Of a DNA stretch of 64,000 nucleotides, positions 52,005 through 64,000 are shown one piece after another (the stretch's first letter is position 1; each line of letters opens with the position of its first letter). Location of the stretch: positions 682,001 to 746,000 of the forward strand of contig NW_027478527.1 in NCBI RefSeq assembly GCF_051014685.1. The letters run 5' to 3'. Origin of the DNA: Ptiloglossa arizonensis (taxonomy: Eukaryota > Arthropoda > Insecta > Hymenoptera > Colletidae). Made by a program: the position numbers and the translations under genes. The notes below the pieces were generated by a model. That model ran no database searches, was not told the DNA's origin, and saw only the letters and a list, made by a program, of their open reading frames with translations.

Positions 52005-52540
52005 GAGAAGGCAAAAAATTATTCACAATTCTGCTGCTCGAAATGCTTAACCAGAATGGCCTAGGGAAAAAATACACATACCGTTGTAATCGGGCGAGTT
52101 TCTACTTTCAGATGCAATAGGAATTTTTGGGTTAGGTCATTCCGTTCGCGAGATATGGGAGTTTGAAGACAAGAAATGGTTGAGAAGGCAAAAAATTTTT
52201 CGCAATTCTGCTGCTCCAAACGCTTAACCAGAATGGCCTAAGGAAAAAATACACATACCGTTGTAATCGGGCGAATTTCTACTTTCAGATGCAACAGGAA
52301 TTTTTGGGTTAGGTCAATCGGTTCGCGACATATGGGATTTTCAACCTAAGAAATGGTTGAGAAGACAACAAATTTTTCGCAATTCTGCTGCTCCAAACGC
52401 TTAACCAGAATGGCCTAGGGAAAAAATACACATACCGTTGTAATCGGGCGAGTTTCTACTTTCAGATGCAATAGGAATTTTTGGGTTAGGTCAATCCGTT
52501 CGCGAGGTATGGGAGTTTGAAGCCAAGAAATGGTAGAGAA
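52005..52540. repeat. P-D-G three-monomer phrase (example copy)
   Basis: From about 29 kb rightwards three subtypes mostly occur in fixed order. P has GTCATTCC with GTTTGAAGACAAG. D begins CCTAAGG and GCAACAGG and has CAATCGGTTCGCGACATATG with GGGATTTTCAACC. G has CGCGAGGTATGG. In this example GTC of the three lies at 52136, 52313 and 52490. Other D copies are at 32850, 33558, 37094, 37801, 39747, 40810, 42227, 43643, 44351, 45767, 46472, 47357, 47888, 48596, 50012, 51074, 52844, 54083, 55322, 55853, 56738, 57269, 57977, 59216 and 62223. The phrase seems to be the unit that is shuffled in the right half of the array. Confidence 0.7.
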
Positions 52541-54090
52541 GGCAAAAAATTTTTCACAATTCTGCTGCTCCAAACGCTTAACCAGAATGGCCTAGGGAAA
52601 AAATTGACATACCGTTGTAATCGGGCGAGTTTCTACTTTCAGATGCAATAGGAATTTTTGGGTTAGGTCATTCCGTTCGCGAGATATGGGAGTTTGAAGA
52701 CAAGAAATGGTTGAGAAGGCAAAAAATTTTTCGCAATTCTGCTGCTCCAAACGCTTAACCAGAATGGCCTAAGGAAAAAATACACATACCGTTGTAATCG
52801 GGCGAATTTCTACTTTCAGATGCAACAGGAATTTTTGGGTTAGGTCAATCGGTTCGCGACATATGGGATTTTCAACCTAAGAAATGGTTGAGAAGACAAC
52901 AAATTTTTCTCAATTCTGCTGCTCCAAACGCTTGACCAGAATGGCCTAGGGAGAAAATACACATACCGTTGTAATCGGGCGAGTTTCTACTTTCAGATGC
53001 AATAGGAATTTTTGGGTTAGGTCAATCCGTTCGCGAGGTATGGGAGTTTGAAGCCAAGAAATGGTAGAGAAGGCACAAAATTTTTCACAATTCTGCTGCT
53101 CCAAACGCTTAACCAGAATGGCCTAGGGAAAAAATACACATACCGTTGTAATCGGGCGAGTTTCTACTTTCAGATGCAATAGGAATTTTTGGGTTAGGTC
53201 AATCCGTTCGCGAGGTATGGGAGTTTGAAGCCAAGAAATGGTAGAGAAGGCAAAAAATTTTTCACAATTCTGCTGCTCCAAACGCTTATCCAGAATGGCC
53301 TAGGGAAAAAATTGACACACCGTTGTAATCGGGCGAGTTTCTACTTTCAGATGCAATAGGAATTTTTGGGTTAGGTCATTCCGTTCGCGAGATATGGGAG
53401 TTTGAAGACAAGAAATGGTTGAGAAGGCAAAAAATTTTTCGCAATTCTGCTGCTCCAAACGCTTAACCAGAATGGCCTAAGGAAAAAATACACATACCGT
53501 TGTAATCGGGCGAATTTCTACTTTCAGATGCAACAGGAATTTTTGGGTTAGGTCAATCCGTTCGCGAGATATGGGAGTTTGAAGCCAAGAAATGGTTGAG
53601 AAGGCAAAAAATTTTTCACAATTCTGCTGTTCCAAACGTTTAACCAGAATGGCCTAGGGAAAAAATACACGTACCGCTGTAATCGGGCGAGTTTCTACTT
53701 TCAGATGCAATAGGAATTTTTGGGTTAGGTCAATCCGTTCGCGAGATATGGGAGTTTGAAGCCAAGAAATGGTAGAGAAGGCAAAAAATTATTCACAATT
53801 CTGCTGCTCGAAATGCTTAACCAGAATGGCCTAGGGGAAAAATACACATACCGTTGTAATCGGGCGAGTTTCTACTTTCAGATGCAATAGGAATTTTTGT
53901 GTTAGGTCATTCCGTTCGCGAGATATGGGAGTTTGAAGACAAGAAATGGTTGAGAAGGCAAAAAATTTTTCGCAATTCTGCTGCTCCAAACGCTTAACCA
54001 GAATGGCCTAAGGAAAAAATACACATACCGTTGTAATCGGGCGAATTTCTACTTTCAGATGCAACAGGAATTTTTGGGTTAGGTCAATCG

Positions 54091-54107
54091 GTTCGCGACA
54101 TACGGGA
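54091..54107 (+). other. Perfect 9-of-9 CENP-B-box core match
   Basis: In this monomer the site reads GTTCGCGACATACGGGA, so all nine essential positions of NTTCGNNNNANNCGGGN are present. The neighbouring D-subtype monomers carry TATGGG at the same place, so a single T to C change creates the full core and a CpG. This is the only complete match I noticed when reading the window. With some 360 near-matches one step away, one such copy could arise by drift alone. Confidence 0.5.
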
Positions 54108-56149
54108 TTTTCAACCTAAGAAATGGTTGAGAAGACAACAAATTTTTCGCAATTCTGCTGCTCCAAACGCTTAACCAGAATGGCCTAGGGAAAAAATACA
54201 CATACCGTTGTAATCGGGCGAGTTTCTACTTTCAGATGCAATAGGAATTTTTGGGTTAGGTCAATCCGTTCGCGAGGTATGGGAGTTTGAAGCCAAGAAA
54301 TGGTAGAGAAGGCAAAAAATTTTTCACATTTCTGCTGCTCCAAACGCTTAACCAGAATGGCCTAGGGAAAAAATACACATACCGTTGTAATCGGGCGAGT
54401 TTCTACTTTCAGATGCAATAGGAATTTTTGGGTTAGGTCAATCCGTTCGCGAGATATGGGAGTTTGAAGCCAAGAAATGGTAGAGAAGGCAAAAAATTTT
54501 TCACAATTCTGCTGCTCCAAACGCTAAACCAGAATGGCCTAAGGAAAAAATACACATACCGTTGTAATCGGGCGAATTTCTACATTCAGATGCAACAGGA
54601 ATTTTTGGGTTAGGTCAATCCGTTCGCGAGATATGGGAGTTTGAAGCCAAGAAATGGTTGAGAAGGCAAAAAATTTTTCGCAATTCTGCTGCTCCAAACG
54701 CTTAACCAGAATGGCCTAGGGAAAAAATACACATACCGTTGTAATTGGGCGAGTTTCTACTTTCAGATGCAATTGGACTTTTTGGGTTATGTCAATCCGT
54801 TCGCGAGATATGGGAGTTTGAAGCCAAGAAATGGTAGAGAAGGCAAAAAATTTTTCACAATTCTGCTGCTCCAAACGTTTAACCAGAATGGCCTAGGGAA
54901 AAAATACACGTACCGCTGTAATCGGGCGAGTTTCTACTTTCAGATGCAATAGGAATTTTTGGGTTAGGTCAATCCGTTCGCGAGATATGGGAGTTTGAAG
55001 CCAAGAAATGGTAGAGAAGGCAAAAAATTATTCACAATTCTGCTGCTCGAAATGCTTAACCAGAATGGCCTAGGGAAAAAATACACATACCGTTGTAATC
55101 GGGCGAGTTTCTACTTTCAGATGCAATAGGAATTTTTGGGTTAGGTCATTCCGTTCGCGAGATATGGGAGTTTGAAGACAAGAAATGGTTGAGAAGGCAA
55201 ACAATTTTTCGCAATTCTGCTGCTCCAAACGCTTAACCAGAATGGCCTAAGGAAAAAATACACATACCGTTGTAATCGGGCGAATTTCTACTTTCAGATG
55301 CAACAGGAATTTTTGGGTTAGGTCAATCGGTTCGCGACATATGGGATTTTCAACCTAAGAAATGGTTGAGAAGACAACAAATTTTTCGCAATTCTGCTGC
55401 TCCAAACGCTTAACCAGAATGGCCTAGGGAAAAAATACACATACCGTTGTAATCGGGCGAGTTTCTACTTTCAGATGCAATAGGAATTTTTGGGTTAGGT
55501 CAATCCGTTCGCGAGGTATGGGAGTTTGAAGCCAAGAAATGGTAGAGAAGGCAAAAAATTTTTCACAATTCTGCTGCTCCAAACGCTTAACCAGAATGGC
55601 CTAGGGAAAAAATTGACACACCGTTGTAATCGGGCGAGTTTCTACTTTCAGATGCAATAGGAATTTTTGGGTTAGGTCATTCCGTTCGCGAGATATGGGA
55701 GTTTGAAGACAAGAAATGGTTGAGAAGGCAAAAAATTTTTCGCAATTCTGCTGCTCCAAACGCTTAACCAGAATGGCCTAAGGAAAAAATACACATACCG
55801 TTGTAATCGGGCGAATTTCTACTTTCAGATGCAACAGGAATTTTTGGGTTAGGTCAATCGGTTCGCGACATATGGGATTTTCAACCTAAGAAATGGTTGA
55901 GAAGACAACAAATTTTTCTCAATTCTGCTGCTCCAAACGCTTGACCAGAATGGCCTAGGGAGAAAATACACATACCGTTGTAATCGGGCGAGTTTCTACT
56001 TTCAGATGCAATAGGAATTTTTGGGTTAGGTCAATCCGTTCGCGAGGTATGGGAGTTTGAAGCCAAGAAATGGTAGAGAAGGCAAAAAATTTTTCACAAT
56101 TCTGCTGCTCCAAACGCTTAACCAGAATGACCTAGGGAAAAAATTGACA

Positions 56150-59100
56150 CACCTTTGTAATCGGGCGAGTTTCTACTTTCAGATGCAATAGGAATTTTTG
56201 GGTTAGGTCATTCCGTTCGCGAGATATGGGAGTTTGAAGACAAGAAATGGTTGAGAAGGCAAAAAATTTTTCGCAATTCTACTGCTCCAAACGCTTAACC
56301 AGAATGGCCTAAGGAAAAAATACACATACCGTTGTAATCGGGCGAATTTCTACTTTCAGATGCAACAGGAATTTTTGGGTTAGGTCAATCCGTTCGCGAG
56401 ATATGGGAGTTTGAAGCCAAGAAATGGTTGAGAAGGCAAAAAATTATTCACAATTCTGCTGCTCGAAATGCTTAACCAGAATGGCCTAGGGAAAAAATAC
56501 ACATACCGTTGTAATCGGGCGAGTTTCTACTTTCAGATGCAATAGGAATTTTTGGGTTAGGTCATTCCGTTCGCGAGATATGGGAGTTTGAAGACAAGAA
56601 ATGGTTGAGAAGGCAAAAAATTTTTCGCAATTCTGCTGCTCCAAACGCTTAACCAGAATGGCCTAAGGAAAAAATACACATACCGTTGTAATCGGGCGAA
56701 TTTCTACTTTCAGATGCAACAGGAATTTTTGGGTTAGGTCAATCGGTTCGCGACATATGGGATTTTCAACCTAAGAAATGGTTGAGAAGACAACAAATTT
56801 TTCGCAATTCTGCTGCTCCAAACGCTTAACCAGAATGGCCTAGGGAAAAAATACACATACCGTTGTAATCGGGCGAGTTTCTACTTTCAGATGCAATAGG
56901 AATTTTTGGGTTAGGTCGATCCGTTCGCGAGGTATGGGAGTTTGAAGCCAAGAAATGGTAGAGAAGGCAAAAAATTTTTCACAATTCTGCTGCTCCAAAC
57001 GCTTAACCAGAATGGCCTAGGGAAAAAATTGACATACCGTTGTAATCGGGCGAGTTTCTACTTTCAGATGCAATAGGAATTTTTGGGTTAGGTCATTCCG
57101 TTCGCGAGATATGGGAGTTTGAAGACAAGAAATGGTTGAGGAGGCAAAAAATTTTTCGCAATTCTGCTGCTCCAAACGCTTAACCAGAATGGCCTAAGGA
57201 AAAAATACACATACCGTTGTAATCGGGCGAATTTCTACTTTCAGATGCAACAGGAATTTTTGGGTTAGGTCAATCGGTTCGCGACATATGGGATTTTCAA
57301 CCTAAGAAATGGTTGAGAAGACAACAAATTTTTCTCAATTCTGCTGCTCCAAACGCTTGACCAGAATGGCCTAGGGAGAAAATACACATACCGTTGTAAT
57401 CGGGCGAGTTTCTACTTTCAGATGCAATAGGAATTTTTGGGTTAGGTCAATCCGTTCGCAAGGTATGGGAGTTTGAAGCCAAGAAATGGTAGAGAAGGCA
57501 CAAAATTTTTCACAATTCTGCTGCTCCAAACGCTTAACCAGAATGGCCTAGGGAAAAAATACACATACCGTTGTAATCGGGCGAGTTTCTACTTTCAGAT
57601 GCAATAGGAATTTTTGGGTTAGGTCAATCCGTTCGCGAGGTATGGGAGTTTGAAGCCAAGAAATGGTAGAGAAGGCAAAAAATTTTTCACAATTCTGCTG
57701 CTCCAAACGCTTAACCAGAATGGCCTAGGGAAAAAATTGACACACCTTTGTAATCGGGCGAGTTTCTACTTTCAGATGCAATAGGAATTTTTGGGTTAGG
57801 TCATTCCGTTCGCGAGATATGGGAGTTTGAAGACAAGAAATGGTTGAGAAGGCAAAAAATTTTTCGCAATTCTGCTGCTCCAAACGCTTAACCAGAATGG
57901 CCTAAGGAAAAAATACACATACCGTTGTAATCGGGCGAATTTCTACTTTCAGATGCAACAGGAATTTTTGGGTTAGGTCAATCGGTTCGCGACATATGGG
58001 ATTTTCAACCTAAGAAATGGTTGAGAAGACAACAAATTTTTCGCAATTCTCCTGCTCCAAACGCTTAACCAGAATGGCCTAGGGAAAAAATACACATACC
58101 GTTGTAATCGGGCGAGTTTCTACTTTCAGATGCAATAGGAATTTTTGGGTTAGGTCAATCCGTTCGCGAGGTATGGGAGTTTGAAGCCAAGAAATGGTAG
58201 AGAAGGCAAAAAATTTTTCACAATTCTGCTGCTCCAAACGCTTAACCAGAATGGCCTAGGGAAAAAATACACATACCGTTGTTATCGAGCGAGTTTCTAC
58301 TTTCAGATGCAATAGGAATTTTTGGGTTAGGTCATTCCGTTGGCGAGATATGGGAGTTTGAAGACAAGAAATGGTTGAGAAGGCAAAAAATTTTTCGCAA
58401 TTCTGCTGTTCCAAACGCTTAACCAGAATGGCCTAAGGAAAAAATACACATACCGTTGTAATCGGGCGAATTTCTACATTCAGATGCAACAGGAATTTTT
58501 GGGTTAGGTCAATCCGTTCGCGAGATATGGGAGTTTGAAGCCAAGAAATGTTTGAGAAGGCAAAAAATTTTTCGCAATTCTGCTGCTCCAAACGCTTAAC
58601 CAGAATGGCCTAGGGAAAAAATACACATACCGTTGTAATTGGGCGAGTTTCTACTTTCAGATGCAATAGGACTTTTTGGGTTGTGACAATCCGTTCGCGA
58701 GATATGGGAGTTTGAAGCCAAGAAATGGTAGAGAAGGCAAAAAATTTTTCACAATTCTGCTGTTCCAAACGTTTAACCAGAATGGCCTAGGGAAAAAATA
58801 CACGTACCGCTGTAATCGGGCGAGTTTCTACTTTCAGATGCAATAGGAATTTTTGGGTTAGGTCAATCCGTTCGCGAGATATGGGAGTTTGAAGCCAAGA
58901 AATGGTAGAGAAGGCAAAAAATTATTCACAATTCTGCTGCTCGAAATGCTTAACCAGAATGGCCTAGGGGAAAAATACACATACCGTTGTAATCGGGCGA
59001 GTTTCTACTTTCAGATGCAATAGGAATTTTTGTGTTAGGTCATTCCGTTCGCGAGATATGGGAGTTTGAAGACAAGAAATGGTTGAGAAGGCAAAAAATT

Positions 59101-61200
59101 TTTCGCAATTCTGCTGCTCCAAACGCTTAACCAGAATGGCCTAGGGAAAAAATACACATACCGTTGTAATCGGGCGAGTTTCTACTTTCAGATGCAACAG
59201 GAATTTTTGGGTTAGGTCAATCGGTTCGCGACATATGGGATTTTCAACCTAAGAAATGGTTGAGAAGACAACAAATTTTTCGCAATTCTGCTGCTCCAAA
59301 CGCTTAACCAGAATGGCCTAGGAAAAAAATACACATACCGTTGTAATCGGGCGAGTTTCTACTTTCAGATGCAATAGGAATTTTTGGGTTAGGTCAATCC
59401 GAGCGAGGTATGGGAGTTTGAAGCCAAGAAATGGTAGAGAAGGCAAAAAATTTTTCACAATTCTGCTGCTCCAAACGCTTAACCAGAATGGCCTAGGGAA
59501 AAAATACACACACCGTTGTAATCGGGCGAGTTTCTACTTTCAGATGCAATAGGAATTTTTGGGTTAGGTCAATCCGTTCGCGAGATATGGGTGTTTGAAG
59601 CCACGAAATGGTAGAGAAGGCAAAAAATTTTTCACAATTCTGCTGCTCCAAACGCTAAACCAGAATGGCCTAAGGAAAAAATACACATACCGTTGTAATC
59701 GGGCGAATTTCTACAATCAGATGCAACAGGAATTTTTGGGTTAGGTCAATCCGTTCGCGAGATATGGGAGTTTGAAGCCAAGAAATGGTTGAGAAGGCAT
59801 AAAATTTTTCGCAATTCTGCTGCTCCAAACGCTTAACCAGAATGGCCTAGGGAAAAAATACACATACCGTTGTAATTGGGAGAGTTTCTACTTTCAGATG
59901 CAACAGGACTTTTTGGGTTATGTCAATCCGTTCGCGAGATATGGGAGTTTGAAGCCAAGAAATGGTAGAGAAGGCAAAAAATTTTTCACAATTCTGCTGC
60001 TCCAAACGTTTAACCAGAATGGCCTAGGGAAAAAATACACGTACCGCTGTAATCGGGCGAGTTTCTACTTTCAGATGCAATAGGAATTTTTGGGTTAGGT
60101 CAATCCGTTCGCGAGATATGGGAGTTTGAAGCCAAGAAATGGTAGAGAAGGCAAAAAATTATTCACAATTCTGCTGCTCGAAATGCTTAACCAGAATGGC
60201 CTAGGGAAAAAATACACATACCGTTGTAATCGGGCGAGTTTCTACTTTCAGATGCAATAGGAATTTTTGGGTTAGGTCAATCCGTTCGCGAGGTATGGGA
60301 GTTTGAAGCCAAGAAATGGTAGAGAAGGCAAAAAATTTTTCACAATTCTGCTGCTCCAAACGCTTAACCAGAATGGCCTAGGGAAAAAATACACATACCG
60401 TTGTAATCGGGCGAGTTTCTACTTTCAGATGCAATAGGAATTTTTGGGTTAGGTCAATCCGTTCGCGAGATATGGGAGTTTGAAGCCAAGAAATGGTAGA
60501 GAAGGCAAAAAATTTTTCACAATTCTGCTGCTCCAAACGCTTAACCAGAATGGCCTAGGGAAAAAATACACATACCGTTGTAATCGGGCGAGTTTCTACT
60601 TTCAGATGCAATAGGAATTTTTGGGTTAGGTCATTCCGTTCGCGAGATATGGGAGTTTGAAGACAAGAAATGGTTGAGAAGGCAAAAAATTTTTCGCAAT
60701 TCTGCTGTTCCAAACGCTTAACCAGAATGGCCTAAGGAAAAAATACACATACTGTTGTAATCGGGCGAATTTCTACATTCAGATGCAACAGGAATTTTTG
60801 GGTTAGGTCAATCCGTTCGCGAGATATGGGAGTTTGAAGCCAAGAAATGGTTGAGAAGGCAAAAAATTTTTCGCAATTCTGCTGCTCCAAACGCTTAACC
60901 AGAATGGCCTAGGGAAAAAATACACATACCGTTGTAATTGGGCGAGTTTCTACTTTCAGATGCAATAGGACTTTTTGGGTTATGTCAATCCGTTCGCGAG
61001 ATATGGGAGTTTGAAGCCAAGAAATGGTAGAGAAGGCAAAAAATTTTTCACAATTCTGCTGCTCCAAACGTTTAACCAGAATGGCCTAGGGAAAAAATAC
61101 ACGTACCGCTGTAATCGGGCGAATTTCTACTTTCAGATGCAATAGGAATTTTAGGGTTAGGTCACTCCGTTCGCGAGATATGGGAGTTTGAAGCCAAGAA
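56150..61200. repeat. Mosaic of previously seen monomer phrases
   Basis: D monomers at 56738, 57269, 57977 and 59216 are spaced 3, 4 and 7 monomers apart. The AATTGACACACCTTTG variant (56143 and 57734), the GGCACAAAATTT variant (57496, also at 53072) and the TTGGCG lineage (58331) show parts shared with 49-56 kb in new order. One monomer near 59400 reads AATCCGAGCGAGG, which removes the TTCG half of the CENP-B-like site and shortens the monomer by two bases. Confidence 0.55.
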
Positions 61201-61259
61201 ATGGTTCAGAAGGCAACAAATTTTTCGCAATTCTGCTGCTTCAAACGCTTAACCAGAAT

Positions 61260-63755
61260 GGCCTAGGGAAAAAATACACATACCGTTGTAATCGGGTGAG
61301 TTTCTACTTTCAAATGCAATAGGGATTTTTGGGTTAGGTCAATCGGTTCGCGACATATGGGACTTTCAACCTAAGAAATGGTTGAGAAGACAACAAATTT
61401 TTCTCAATTCTGATGCTCCAAACGCTTAACCAGAATGGCCTAGGGAGAAAATACACATATCGTTGTAATCGGGCGAGTTTCTACTTTCAGATGCAATAGG
61501 AATTTTTGGGTTAGGTCAATCCGTTCGCGAGGTATGGGAGTTTGAAGCCAAGAAATGGTAGAGAAGACAAAAAATTTTTCACAATTCTGCTGCTCCAAAC
61601 GCTTAACCAGAATGGGCTAGGGAAAAAATACACATACCGTTGTAATCGGGCGAGTTTCTACTTTCAGATGCAATAGGAATTTTTGGGTTAGGTCATTCCG
61701 TTCGCGAGATATGGGAGTTTGAAGACAAGAAATGGTTGAGAAGGCAAAAAATTTTTCGCAATTCTGCTGCTCCAAACGCTTAACCAGAATGGCCTAGGGA
61801 AAAAATACACATACCGTTGTAATTGGGCGAGTTTCTACTTTCAGATGCAATAGGACTTTTTGGGTTATGTCAATCCGTTTGCGAGATATGGGAGTTTGAA
61901 GCCAAGAAATGGTAGAGAAGGCAAAAAATTTTTCACAATTCTGCTGCTCCAAACGTTTAACCAGAATGGCCTAGGGAAAAAATACACGTACCGTTGTAAT
62001 CGGTTGAGTTTCTACTTTCAAGTGCAATAGGAATTTTTGGGTTGGGTCAATCGGTTCGCGACATATGGGACTTTCAACCTAAGAAATGGTTGAGAAGACA
62101 ACAAATTTTTCACAATTCTGCTGCTCCAAACGCTTGACCAGAATGGCCTAGGGAGAAAATACACATACCGTTGTAATCGGGCGAGTTTCTACTTTCAGAT
62201 GCAACAGGAATTTTTGGGTTAGGTCAATCGGTTCGCGACATATGGGATTTTCAACCTAAGAAATGGTTGAGAAGACAACAAATTTTTCGCAATTCTGCTG
62301 CTCCAAACGCTTAACCAGAATGGCCTAGGGAAAAAATACACATACCGTTGTAATCGGGCGAGTTTCTACTTTCAGATGCAATAGGAATTTTTGGGTTAGG
62401 TCATTCCGTTCGCGAGATATGGGAGTTTGAAGACAAGAAATGGTTGAGAAGGCAAAAAATTTTTCACAATTCTGCTGCACCAAACGTTTAACCAGAATGG
62501 CCTAGGGAAAAAATGCACGTACCGCTGTAATCGTGCGAGTTTCTACTTTCAGATGCAATAGGAATTTTTGGGTTAGGTCAATCCGTTCGCGAGATATGGG
62601 AGTTTGAAGCCAAGAAATGGTAGAGAAGGCAAAAAATTTTTCACAATTCTGCTGCTCCAAACGCTTAACCAGAATGGCCTAGGGAAAAAATACACATACC
62701 GTTGTAATCGGGCGAGTTTCTACTTTCAGATGCAATAGGAATTTTTGGGTTAGGTCATTCCGTTCGCGAGATATGGGAGTTTGAAGACAAGAAATGGTTG
62801 AGAAGGCAAAAAATTTTTCGCAATTCTGCTGTTCCAAACGCTTAACCAGAATGGCCTAAGGAAAAAATACACATACCGTTGTAATCGGGCGAATTTCTAC
62901 ATTCAGATGCAACAGGAATTTTTGGGTTAGGTCAATCCGTTCGCGAGATATGGGAGTTTGAAGCCAAGAAATGGTAGAGAAGGCAACAAATTTTTCGCAA
63001 TTCTGCTGCTTCAAACGCTTAACCAGAATGGCCTAGGGAAAAAATACACATACCGTTGTAATCGGGTGAGTTTCTACTTTCAAATGCAATAGGAATTTTT
63101 GGGTTAGGTCAATCGGTTCGCGACATATGGGACTTTCAACCTAAGAAATGGTTGAGAAGACAAAAAATTTTTCTCAATTCTGCTGCTCCAAACGCTTAAC
63201 CAGAATGGCCTAGGGAGAAAATACACATATCGTTGTAATCGGGCGAGTTTCTACTTTCAGATGCAATAGGAATTTTTGGGTTAGGTCAATCCGTTCGCGA
63301 GGTATGGGAGTTTGAAGCCAAGAAATGGTAGAGAAGACAAAAAATTTTTCGCAATTCTGCTGCTCCAAACGCTTAACCAGAATGGCCTAGGGAAAAAATA
63401 CACATACCGTTGTAATTGGGCGAGTTTCTACTTTCAGATGCAATAGGACTTTTTGGGTTATGTCAATCCGTTCGCGAGATATGGGAGTTTGAAGCCAAGA
63501 AATGGTAGAGAAGGCAAAAAATTTTTCACAATTCTGCTGCTCCAAACGTTTAACCAGAATGGCCTAGGGAAAAAATACACGTACCGTTGTAATCGGTTGA
63601 GTTTCTACTTTCAAATGCAATAGGAATTTTTGGGTTAGGTCAATCGGTTCGCGACATATGGGACTTTCAACCTAAGAAATGGTTGAGAAGACAACAAATT
63701 TTTCACAATTCTGCTGCTCCAAACGCTTGACCAGAATGGCCTTGGGAGAAAATAC
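61260..63755. repeat. 9/10-mer duplication at the right end of the window
   Basis: ACACATATCGTTG recurs at 61453 and 63223 (1770 bp, ten monomers). GGACTTTTTGGGTTATG (about 61854 and 63447) and AATCGGTTGAG (about 61995 and 63588) recur at 1593 bp, nine monomers. The second copy therefore lacks one monomer present near 61610-61780 in the first. The array continues unbroken to base 64000. Confidence 0.65.
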
Positions 63756-64000
63756 ACATACCGTTGTAATCGGGCGAGTTTCTACTTTCAGATGCAAGAG
63801 GAATTTTTGGGTTAGGTCATTCCGTTCGCGAGATATGGGAGTTTGAAGACAAGAAATGGTTGAGAAGGCAAAAAATTTTTCGCAATTCTGCTGCTCCAAA
63901 CGCTTAACCAGAATGGCCTAAGGAAAACATACACATACCGTTGTAATCGGGCGAATTTCTACATTCAGATGCAACAGGAATTTTTGGGTTAGGTCAATCC

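Larger units (their letters stand above)
50700..56149. repeat. 17-mer duplication, 3009 bp offset
   Basis: About 2.44 kb at 50700-53140 recurs at 53709-56149 with a constant 3009-bp (17 x 177) offset. D monomers pair as 51074/54083, 52313/55322 and 52844/55853. CGCTAAACC pairs at 51514/54523, and GCAATTGGACTTTTTGGG at about 51761/54770. Few substitutions separate the copies, for example AAATACCG against ACATACCG near 51722 and GACATACC against GACACACC near 52605. The right copy holds the perfect CENP-B-core monomer at 54091. A related single copy of the GGACTTTTTGGG section appears near 59901. Confidence 0.8.
1..64000. repeat. Tandem satellite array, about 177-bp monomer, fills the window
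   Basis: Anchor words such as GTTCGCGAG, CTGCTGCTCC and GGCCTAGGG recur every 177 bp (for example GTCAATCC at 131, 485 and so on) from the first to the last base, always in the same orientation. About 360 monomers are present. Most are exactly 177 bp, and 176- or 178-bp variants differ by one base in an A, T or G run. No unique sequence, transposon or inversion interrupts the array. Monomers differ from one another by a limited set of recurring diagnostic substitutions that define subtypes. Size, head-to-tail order and nested higher-order structure fit centromeric or pericentromeric satellite DNA of a eukaryote. That localisation is inferred and not shown by the sequence. Both array ends lie outside the window. 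Confidence 0.98.

Noticed and set aside
1..64000. CRISPR array
   Set aside because: The 177-bp units abut directly with no unique spacers, and the unit is far longer than a CRISPR repeat.
1..64000. Transposon, retroelement or other insertion inside the array
   Set aside because: Anchor spacing stays at 177 bp, give or take one to a few bases, throughout. I saw no insertion long enough to hold an element and no inverted monomers.

Overview
The whole window is one uninterrupted satellite-DNA array. A monomer of about 177 bp (consensus about 42% G+C) repeats head to tail in one orientation from base 1 to base 64000, giving roughly 360 copies. I found no gene, RNA gene, transposon, inversion or unique spacer. 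Tandem monomers of this length, with nested multi-monomer repeats, are typical of centromeric or pericentromeric heterochromatin in eukaryotes. The sequence does not show the host species or clade. CpG is not depleted in the consensus (8 CpG against about 7.5 expected), which weakly argues against a heavily methylated array but does not name a lineage.

Monomer layout, counted from the C that opens the long A-tract: an A6T5 tract (2-12), a CTGCTGCTCC segment (20-29), a CCTAGG palindrome (50-55), an A6 tract (56-61), ACCGTTGTAATCGGGCG (69-85), an AATTTTTGGG tract (111-120), and GTTCGCGAGATATGGGA (133-149). The last segment matches 8 of the 9 essential positions of the mammalian CENP-B box core (NTTCGNNNNANNCGGGN). 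The single mismatch is C to T in the CGGG half. One monomer, at 54091-54107, matches all nine.

Region by region: 1-6.6 kb holds the most diverged monomers, with only an old 6-mer pair and a single-monomer duplication. 6.6-11.2 kb has 5-mer and 12-mer-offset duplications. 11.1-14.3 kb has a 6-mer higher-order repeat (1061 bp) in three near-identical copies, and two more copies lie at 16.8-18.9 kb. 18.0-23.8 kb has an 11-mer (1945 bp) in three near-identical copies. 23.6-28.6 kb is an 18-mer-offset duplication (3182 bp). 29.4-38.9 kb contains a 1946-bp-offset pair, a tandem 5-mer (885 bp) and a larger duplication at offset about 4247 bp. 39.3-41.4 kb has a 6-mer (about 1062 bp) pair. 42.6-64 kb is a mosaic in which a fixed three-monomer phrase (P-D-G, defined in the features) recurs at 3-8 monomer spacings, with a 17-mer (3009 bp) duplication at 50.7-56.1 kb.

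There are no genes to work together. The biology here is array evolution (unequal exchange and/or gene conversion) and a possible centromere-protein binding motif. All comparisons were made by eye, so block boundaries are good to tens of bases at best and no percentage identities are given.
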